In this document: positions 1-4,780 of the stretch, piece after piece
Layout of the letters: each line of letters opens with the position of its first letter
Numbering within the stretch: the stretch's first letter is position 1
Source of the DNA: Candidatus Bipolaricaulota bacterium
GTDB lineage: Bacteria; Bipolaricaulota; Bipolaricaulia; UBA7950; UBA9294
NCBI GenBank assembly: GCA_030612485.1
Contig: JAUWNS010000140.1
Coordinates: 1-6,306 of the forward strand
Direction of reading: 5' to 3'
DNA: 6,306 bases
The notes under the pieces: generated by a model
The model's input: only the letters and a program-made list of their open reading frames with translations
Told to the model about the DNA's origin: nothing
The model's database searches: none
Translations under genes and position numbers: made by a program

Positions 1-690
1 GGTAAGCCGTTCCAGGACCAGATCAACGTCCTCTGCGAGTAGAGGAGGTTCTCTGAGTCCAGCGAGGGTTTGCAGTCGGAGACCCACCTGTTCGAACATC
101 AGGTATCCCTCGAGCGGGCTCCCTCCTCCTTCCAAGTAATCGGCCAGGGAACCGGCAATCTCGCTCACTAAACAATCGAAACGTGCGTTGGAAAGGCAGG
201 TTGAGACTGCCTTTGTCCCCTCTGGAGCGCTGAAGATCCTCTTCGAATAGAGGAGATCCCGCACCGCTGCGAGGAGTGATGCACGGTGAACAAGCCCGAG
301 TATCCGGGGTTGACCACCCGATCCATTGAGGATCACTGTCAATGGGATGTTCCGTGCCAATCCTTCTTCCACCTGGTCGACGAGAATCTTAACGGGAAGG
401 TCATCTTGCAGTGCATGGGCGATGGTGAGGAGGATCGCCTCCTTCTCCGCTGGATTCCCTTGTGCTGTCGAGAGGCGTCCGATCAGGTGGAGCATCTCGT
501 CGGGCTCGATGCGCCCTTGAGCGAACCCAATCTCAAGAGCTGCCATGATCTCGGAGGCACTCATTGGGCAGAGGACGCTAAGGGCCTGATTCACCTCGGT
601 ATGTGAGGTAGCCAAGGCAAGGATGGAGACTCCGCTGATAAAGAGTCCCAGAATGAGGACAAGGGTGAAGGCCCTTCTTGGCTCTCTCAT
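1..690 (-). CDS. Secreted helical protein of unknown function, third gene of the sigma-factor cassette (3' end outside window)
   Basis: Read on the minus strand from an ATG at 690-688, the frame stays open for 230 codons to the window edge with no stop, so the gene is partial at its C-terminus. Residues 4-6 are basic (PRR), residues about 8-24 are hydrophobic and an ALA motif at 25-27 fits signal peptidase I cleavage. There is no lipobox. The mature part is mainly predicted helix, with cysteines at 41, 165 and 173. A stretch around 96-117 (DDLPVKILVDQVEEGLARN and following) resembles helical repeat proteins with a 'GLP...L..K..EGLAKGVP' pattern; this is an impression from memory, not a search result. 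The start overlaps the stop of the upstream gene as ATGA, and a GGGGA Shine-Dalgarno-like run lies just before it, so coupled translation is likely. Position suggests an envelope partner or target of the sigma/anti-sigma pair. I do not recognise a function. Confidence 0.85.
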   Translation of the reverse strand, partial: MREPRRAFTLVLILGLFISGVSILALATSHTEVNQALSVLCPMSASEIMAALEIGFAQGRIEPDEMLHLIGRLSTAQGNPAEKEAILLTIAHALQDDLPVKILVDQVEEGLARNIPLTVILNGSGGQPRILGLVHRASLLAAVRDLLYSKRIFSAPEGTKAVSTCLSNARFDCLVSEIAGSLADYLEGGGSPLEGYLMFEQVGLRLQTLAGLREPPLLAEDVDLVLERLT

Positions 691-1271
691 GCGTCATCCC
701 CTACCTGTCCCACGTAACGGACAGAGTTGTACTCCCCGAAACTGTGGACGTATCCGTCGGCGAGCGGGTCCTGTCCCCACCAGCGACCGTCGACTACGAA
801 CGCATACTCGTACCGGCCTGGAGAGAGAGGGATGCTCACTGTCCATATACCATCACCGTTATCATCGTTGAGCGGGGTCGCTTCCCAATTGTTGAAGCTT
901 CCGACGACACTGACGTCGTGCGCGCCAGTAGCGGGCATGACGAAGAGGATTTCGTTCCCTGCATGACCGGTGGCAACCATCCTTTCCGGCGTGCTCGGAA
1001 TCCGATCGAATCCCGGGACGTGGTCGGCGAGGAAGGTCCCCATCATTAGGAAGATGACCGCGGTCGCCCCGAGCAAGGCAAACTGCCCGATACGCGCCCC
1101 GCGTGTCGGAGCGAACAGCCCTCTTAGGAGAGCGAGCGGACCCCTCTTCGGAAGTCGGTCAGCGATCTCGCTGACAATCCGGCCCTCTAGGCCATCCAGG
1201 CAGAACGCCTCAGCGGTCACTTCCGCTTGCAGCACGTCCCGCAACGATTCGTCTAGGTTATCGATTCTCAT
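687..1271 (-). CDS. Single-pass membrane anti-sigma-like protein with extracytoplasmic AMPK-beta/CBM48-type glycogen-binding domain
   Basis: The 194-residue protein has a cytoplasmic N-terminus (1-60), one membrane helix (about 61-83) and an exported C-terminal domain (about 108-188). That domain matches the glycogen-binding domain of AMPK beta subunits and related isoamylase early-set folds: GSFNNW at 124-129, a DDNGDG turn at 136-141, PGRYEYAFVVDGRW at 151-164, a DP at 168-169 and FGEYN at 178-182. By alignment from memory to mammalian AMPK beta1, the sugar-contacting Trp100, Trp133 and Asn150 correspond to W129, W164 and N182, while Lys126 is A157 here. The gene overlaps the ECF sigma gene by 14 bases and follows it, the usual place of an anti-sigma factor. 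The N-terminal part has only one cysteine (C24) and lacks the HxxxCxxC zinc motif, so sigma binding is inferred from position and topology. An internal GGGGTGA ribosome-binding sequence precedes the ATG. Alternative: a membrane-tethered carbohydrate-binding protein merely co-transcribed. Confidence 0.85.
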   Translation of the reverse strand: MRIDNLDESLRDVLQAEVTAEAFCLDGLEGRIVSEIADRLPKRGPLALLRGLFAPTRGARIGQFALLGATAVIFLMMGTFLADHVPGFDRIPSTPERMVATGHAGNEILFVMPATGAHDVSVVGSFNNWEATPLNDDNGDGIWTVSIPLSPGRYEYAFVVDGRWWGQDPLADGYVHSFGEYNSVRYVGQVGDDA

Positions 1272-1890
1272 ATTGGGTCACCCCGTCTTTTTCCAGTGCT
1301 TCTTTTAACGCCATCTTCCCTCGGTGAATCCTTGTCTTTACAGTCCCCTCTGGGAGAGAGAGAACCTCCGCGATCTCCTTGTAGGAGAGTTCATTGTAGT
1401 AACGAAGGACGAGCGGCGCCCGGTAGTTGTATGGCAAGCCATCGAGTTGCTGGCGGATCTGTATTCCGCGGTCCTCTCTGGCCACGATCCTTGCGGGATC
1501 GGTCCCTCCGTCCAGTTGAGCGGGGAGGGAGACGACTGGGTGGTATCGCCGATAGCGGAGGCGATTACGGCACAGGTTGGATGCGATGGTGAAAATCCAT
1601 GTGGAGAACCTTTTATCCAACCGGTAACGCCGCAGGTTGACGTATGCTCGTATGAACGCGTCGTGGGTGAGATCCTCGGCATCGGCCCGGTTTCGCAGAA
1701 AACCCAAGCACAGACCGAAGACGGCTGCCTTGTAACGGGTGATAATCTCACCCCAGGCCTCGGTTTCGCCTGCCAATGACGCTCTCAATAGACTCACCTC
1801 GTCTTGTCCACGATACACTCTTCTTCTCTTCCTCCTCAGTCTCAATATACACGTTTTTGGGGTGGAAGTTTCATTTTCGACACCGGTCAC
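1258..1890 (-). CDS. ECF-type RNA polymerase sigma factor (sigma-70 family)
   Basis: This directs RNA polymerase core to a specific promoter set. Sigma region 2 spans about residues 49-115, with the typical DAEDLTHDAFIRAYVNL core (70-86) and the FSTWIFTIASNLCRNRLR segment (95-112). Region 4 spans about 147-200, with the helix-turn-helix LSYKEIAEVLSLPEGTVKTR (168-187). Regions 1.1 and 3 are missing, as in ECF factors. The 210-residue length from the GTG at 1890 includes an unusual basic leader (17-RLRRKRRR-24). A second GTG at 1818-1816, preceded by a perfect AGGAGG (1836-1831) 12 bases upstream, would remove 24 residues and give the normal ECF start (YRGQDEVSLLRASLAG). Either start is possible. 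The stop overlaps the next gene by 14 bases, so the two are translationally linked. Many such factors act on their own promoter, which would lie in the 1891-2033 gap. The ECF subgroup cannot be assigned by eye. Confidence 0.95.
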   Translation of the reverse strand: MTGVENETSTPKTCILRLRRKRRRVYRGQDEVSLLRASLAGETEAWGEIITRYKAAVFGLCLGFLRNRADAEDLTHDAFIRAYVNLRRYRLDKRFSTWIFTIASNLCRNRLRYRRYHPVVSLPAQLDGGTDPARIVAREDRGIQIRQQLDGLPYNYRAPLVLRYYNELSYKEIAEVLSLPEGTVKTRIHRGKMALKEALEKDGVTQYENR

Positions 1891-2033
1891 CTCTTTCTGT
1901 GACTAACCACCCCCTTTTCACCACCCCTCGTTCCTGTAAGGAGAAAGGGACTGCGGGGTAGACTGAACAACAAGCAGGGGTTCTTGCCTTGCTCATGAGA
2001 TGAATATGCTCTATTAAGGAGGTTGGGTAAAAA
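1891..2033. promoter_or_regulatory. Divergent intergenic control region between the sigma cassette and the lipoprotein genes
   Basis: This 143-base gap must hold the promoters of both divergent transcripts. On the minus strand a GGAAC (1934-1930), the core of many ECF -35 elements, lies about 40 bases before the sigma GTG, but no clear GTC-type -10 sits at the normal 16-17 base spacing, so it is only a weak candidate. The 8-base sequence ACCACCCC occurs twice (1906-1913 and 1920-1927), 14 bases apart. On the plus strand TTGCCT (1984-1989) and TATGCT (2005-2010) resemble -35 and -10 boxes, but their 15-base spacing is short and the implied leader would barely include the ribosome-binding site. 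Confidence 0.4.
2016..2023 (+). promoter_or_regulatory. Strong ribosome-binding site of the PKD/PD40 lipoprotein
   Basis: TAAGGAGGT (from 2015) is a full-length complement of the usual 16S rRNA anti-Shine-Dalgarno tail and ends 10 bases before the ATG at 2034. It decides this start and suggests high translation. The same nine bases precede the next lipoprotein gene. Confidence 0.85.
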
Positions 2034-3365
2034 ATGCCTGCAACGAGAGACACGGCTGCGCGAAGGAAGGCAAAGCTCCTCACCACTGCTTTTTTGCTGG
2101 TTGGCCTGATGTTGGGTCTCGCTGCCTGCCGGGGATTCTTCGGACAGGCGCCGATCGCCTTGCTCACCATTGCACCGCTGATCGATGAAGAGGTGCCGGT
2201 GGAGATCACCTGCGATATCAGTGGATCGAACGACCCCGATGGGACGATTGCGAGCTACGAGGTCGATTATGGGGACGGCTCGACCCACGACACCGGGATC
2301 GACGTCACTGATGCGTTAACCCACGAGTATACGGTTGAGGGAACGTACAATGTTACCCTGACGATCACGGACAGCGATGGTCGTATTGGAATGGATACAA
2401 AGACGGTGACGATCGGTCCGGTGATGATCTCCTTTGCCAGCGACAGAAGCGGAAACTATGGGATCTACAGGATGCAGGGTGACGGTAGTAATGAGATTGC
2501 GGTGCGTGATACCGCGTACGACGAATTCTTCCCTGACCTTGTGCGTGGAACGCGAGGAAAGATAACCTATGCAGCGGAAGACGGGACGAGTTGGAACATC
2601 TACTCGATGACAACCGAGGGGCTGAGCAACACAAAACTGACGGCACAGACCCCGTCTAATCAGATCCAGCCGAGCTGGTCCTATGATGGGGAGAAGATCG
2701 CCTACGCCTCGAATGCCGCGCAGACCCCATCGCCAACAACTTGGGAGATCTACACGATGACTGCCGACGGAGCGACTCCGTTCAAGCTGACCACGCAGAG
2801 TCCATCCTGGGCGATCGCGCCGGCATACTCGCCGGTGAACGACGACCTCGTCTTCGTCTCGGGAGTGAAGGACGATGGGACGGCGACAGATGGCGGAAGT
2901 GCGATCATTAAGCGAACCGCGGCCGGTACGTTCAGCACGCTCTATGATTCGACAGGGAACGACGGGGACGCCTCGGTGGCGATCGCCGGGTTCGCTCCGC
3001 CCTTGAAGCTTCCCGCAGGTGCAGGGATCTCCAAACCGGCTTGGTCCACGGATGGTACGAAGATTGCCTTCTCCACGGATAAGGATGGAGGAGTGATCAA
3101 CATCTACGTGATGAACGCCGACGGCTCAGGAGCTCAGACGCTAGAGGCCTACGTGAACAGCTTCCTGGCGAGTCCGGCTGCCGCAGGGTCGATCACCTCG
3201 GTAGATGATGAGTGTTGCCCGTACTGGATCGAGGATCGGTCCGGGCTCGTCTTCGCAAAAGAGGCCGGTGGTGTGGTGAACCTATACAAGGTCTCCTTCG
3301 CCGACGGAAGCGTCACAAAACTCACGGAAACAGGGAATAACGTGACACCAGCAGCACGAAGGTAG
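2034..3365 (+). CDS. Lipoprotein with PKD domain and six-bladed PD40 (TolB-like) beta-propeller
   Basis: This is an exported lipoprotein of 443 residues. The signal peptide has basic residues (R10 R11 K12 K14), a hydrophobic core (15-28) and the lipobox LAAC with the acylated cysteine at 32. A PKD domain follows (about 39-128), shown by DPDGTIASYEVDYGDGS (67-83) and the HEYTVEGTYNVTLTITDSDG segment (97-116). Six PD40/WD40-like repeats then run at about 131-158, 175-204, 220-254, 270-304, 342-371 and 403-432, with the usual 'S.DG.KIAF.S....IY.M..DG...KLT' pattern, enough to close a six-bladed propeller as in TolB. Such propellers usually bind proteins or ligands; no enzyme motif is visible, and the lack of a neighbouring tol/pal gene argues against TolB itself. 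The residue after the cysteine is Arg, so in a double-membrane cell the lipoprotein would go to the outer membrane by the E. coli rule. The protein ends in NNVTPAARR, just where another 'PaWSPDG' motif would normally begin. Confidence 0.92.
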   Translation: MPATRDTAARRKAKLLTTAFLLVGLMLGLAACRGFFGQAPIALLTIAPLIDEEVPVEITCDISGSNDPDGTIASYEVDYGDGSTHDTGIDVTDALTHEYTVEGTYNVTLTITDSDGRIGMDTKTVTIGPVMISFASDRSGNYGIYRMQGDGSNEIAVRDTAYDEFFPDLVRGTRGKITYAAEDGTSWNIYSMTTEGLSNTKLTAQTPSNQIQPSWSYDGEKIAYASNAAQTPSPTTWEIYTMTADGATPFKLTTQSPSWAIAPAYSPVNDDLVFVSGVKDDGTATDGGSAIIKRTAAGTFSTLYDSTGNDGDASVAIAGFAPPLKLPAGAGISKPAWSTDGTKIAFSTDKDGGVINIYVMNADGSGAQTLEAYVNSFLASPAAAGSITSVDDECCPYWIEDRSGLVFAKEAGGVVNLYKVSFADGSVTKLTETGNNVTPAARR

Positions 3366-3385
3366 AACCAACCGAAGGGGACGGG
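3348..3385 (+). repeat. Copy 1 of a duplicated gene-end/hairpin segment
   Basis: The first 22 bases (3348-3369), which encode the last five residues and stop (PAARR*) of the PKD/PD40 lipoprotein, recur exactly at 4724-4745. With the following hairpin arm, I count 35 matches over 39 aligned columns against 4724-4762. The partner copy lies after the next gene and is not coding. Confidence 0.85.
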
Positions 3386-3406
3386 CCCGCCCGCCCCCTT
3401 CGGGTT
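3370..3406 (+). terminator. GC-rich hairpin between the two lipoprotein genes
   Basis: The left arm AACCGAAGGGG(A)CGGG pairs with CCCG(CC)CCCCTTCGGGTT with one bulge and one interruption. No T-run follows; the ribosome-binding site of the next gene starts four bases after it. It may act as a weak terminator, attenuator or mRNA-protecting hairpin that sets the ratio of the two lipoproteins. Confidence 0.55.
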
Positions 3407-3410
3407 CCAT

Positions 3411-3418
3411 AAGGAGGT
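3411..3418 (+). promoter_or_regulatory. Strong ribosome-binding site of the second lipoprotein
   Basis: TAAGGAGGT (from 3410) repeats the full anti-Shine-Dalgarno complement seen before the gene at 2034 and lies close to the ATG at 3423. It fixes that start. Confidence 0.85.
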
Positions 3419-3422
3419 TCAG

Positions 3423-4697
3423 ATGAAAAGAATTCTCTTAGTCAGCTTGATCTTAGGAGTCATTGGATTGGCGTTGGCAGGGTGCATGCGCTTCACAACG
3501 CTCGTTATCACTCCAACTTCAGTGATTGTGGAAGGAGGAGGGACTGTTACCTTTATCGCGGCGGATTCCGCGGGGAACCCGGTTGCTGTAACCTGGAGCG
3601 TATCTGGGCCTGGGACGATCAGCACTGGTGGTGTATACACAGCCCCGGCTACTGTAACCGCTGTCACCAACGTTACTATAACAGCAACCCAGGTGGGATA
3701 TGTTGGCATTACGAGCTCCGCTACCGTGACCATCGAGCCCCCTGAGTCCCCTGCTGAAGCTGATTTGATTGACGCCGTTGGGGATGCCAGCGCATGGATA
3801 GGAACCGCATATGATGTGAAAGGCATTACAACCTCGCTTGCGTTGACTACGTTGACCGTGAACATCGAGTTCACCGCAGTGCCGACGCTTCCCCCTACGT
3901 CAGGGGTAGTCGCTACCTCAGCACAACTCGCAGGCTTCCTCTGTTTTGACACCAATCAAAGTGCAGCAAGCGGTTGGCCTTCTCCGAACTCTTTACTCTG
4001 TCCGTCGTGTCCCATCTCAGGAGTATCAGCGATTGGGGTCGAGTACTTCGTCGATCTCTTCTCCAGGGATGCCGCTGGCTACCCCATTCGATCAACCGCG
4101 AGTCCCGCCATCCCGGTGGGCCGGGCTACGCCCAGCTTGGCGGGGAATGTTCTCACCCTGACAATTCCCCTGGCCGCATTGGGTGGAGATGATGGAATAA
4201 CCGGGATGAACGCGTTGCTGGGTAACGGCTGGGGACCGACCGATTGTGTCCCGGACTCGGTTGCTGCTATTGTGACCGGGAAGGACATTACACCTTCCAG
4301 TGGAAATTCCTACCTCGACTTCCTTTACGATACGTATGCAATATCCTGGGGAACGTCGATCGCAGTCACCAAGACCGCCTATCCCATCTCGGTGCAGTCG
4401 GGGAGTACTGTTACCTTCACTGTTTCCGTGGAAAACACCGGCGATATGACAGTCATTCTTACCAATACCCTTACCACACTTGTCGATGATCTCTACGGAG
4501 ATCTGAGAGCCGTACAGACTGCGAGCTGCTCACTGCCGCAGACGATCGAAGTTGGTGACACCTACACGTGCACCTACCAAGTTGTAGTCACTGGTAGCGG
4601 CAGCGAAACCGATACGGTGACCGCCACGGCCACCGATGTCTATGGAGCTGAGGTTACTGCAAGCGACACTGCGACGGTAACTATTAGCGCACCGTGA
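3423..4697 (+). CDS. Multi-domain lipoprotein: Ig-like domain, beta-rich middle domain, DUF11/CARDB-like C-terminus
   Basis: The 424-residue protein starts with MKR, a hydrophobic stretch (4-17) and the lipobox LAGC, with the acylated cysteine at 21. Residues about 26-104 form a bacterial Ig-like (Big-type) fold: ITPTSVIVEGGGTVTF, TWSVSGPGTISTGGVYTAP and a closing ATVTI strand. Residues about 114-308 are a beta-sandwich-like module with DAVGD (117-121), YDVKGITTS (130-138), FDTNQSAASG (175-184), IPLAALGGDDG (248-258) and GPTDCVPDS (271-279). Similar spacing occurs in large secreted proteins, where acidic loops may bind calcium; this is recalled, not searched. Residues about 311-422 resemble DUF11/CARDB repeats (VQSGSTVTFTVSVENTGDMT, EVGDTYTCTYQV). 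Cysteines at 193/196 (CPSC), 174, 275, 369 and 383 could form disulfides. No catalytic motif is visible, so a surface adhesive or structural role is the likely inference. It shares orientation and ribosome-binding sequence with the preceding lipoprotein and may share its transcript. Confidence 0.9.
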   Translation: MKRILLVSLILGVIGLALAGCMRFTTLVITPTSVIVEGGGTVTFIAADSAGNPVAVTWSVSGPGTISTGGVYTAPATVTAVTNVTITATQVGYVGITSSATVTIEPPESPAEADLIDAVGDASAWIGTAYDVKGITTSLALTTLTVNIEFTAVPTLPPTSGVVATSAQLAGFLCFDTNQSAASGWPSPNSLLCPSCPISGVSAIGVEYFVDLFSRDAAGYPIRSTASPAIPVGRATPSLAGNVLTLTIPLAALGGDDGITGMNALLGNGWGPTDCVPDSVAAIVTGKDITPSSGNSYLDFLYDTYAISWGTSIAVTKTAYPISVQSGSTVTFTVSVENTGDMTVILTNTLTTLVDDLYGDLRAVQTASCSLPQTIEVGDTYTCTYQVVVTGSGSETDTVTATATDVYGAEVTASDTATVTISAP

Positions 4698-4723
4698 CCA
4701 GAGTGGGTGTGTGGTGGTGAATG

Positions 4724-4762
4724 CCAGCAGCACGAAGGTAGAACCGACTGAAGGGGGGCGGG
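4724..4762 (+). repeat. Copy 2 of the duplicated gene-end/hairpin segment
   Basis: This repeats 3348-3385: the first 22 bases are identical, followed by a similar hairpin arm. Here the segment is non-coding and starts 26 bases after the stop of the second lipoprotein gene. It may be the relic of a deleted paralogue of the PKD/PD40 gene, or mark where the second lipoprotein gene was inserted next to the original gene end. Confidence 0.85.
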
Positions 4763-4780
4763 TTTCCCGCCCCCTATCAG
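4748..4780. terminator. Hairpin terminator shared by convergent lipoprotein and lnt genes
   Basis: CTGAAGGGGGGCGGG and CCCGCCCCCTATCAG form a 15-base stem with two mismatches around a TTT loop. On the plus strand TTTC follows, a short T-run only. The hairpin covers the last codon and stop of the convergent acyltransferase gene, so it can serve transcription from either side. Confidence 0.7.

Noticed and set aside
567..570. Possible lipobox at cysteine 41 of the secreted protein
   Set aside because: The preceding residues SVL do not fit the lipobox and the cysteine lies well after the hydrophobic core; an ALA signal peptidase I site fits better.
286..606. 106-codon plus-strand open frame
   Set aside because: It lies wholly antisense to the signal-peptide-bearing minus-strand gene at 1-690, has no ribosome-binding site and looks like no known protein.
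687..1271. Zinc-binding (HxxxCxxC) anti-sigma domain
   Set aside because: The N-terminal region has one cysteine and no matching histidine spacing, so the zinc-type anti-sigma label is not supported.
1324..1779. 151-codon plus-strand frame and a 137-codon minus-strand frame (1338-1751)
   Set aside because: Both are out-of-frame shadows of the ECF sigma gene, whose domain motifs are unmistakable.
1935..1945. Additional ribosome-binding-like TAAGGAG at about 1937-1943
   Set aside because: No start codon with a useful open frame follows at a suitable distance.
2034..3365. TolB of the Tol-Pal system
   Set aside because: The protein is a lipoprotein with an N-terminal PKD domain and no neighbouring tol/pal genes; only the propeller repeats are shared.
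4721..4741. Mini-frame MPAARR* in copy 2 of the repeat
   Set aside because: No ribosome-binding site, only six codons, and explained as a duplicated gene end.
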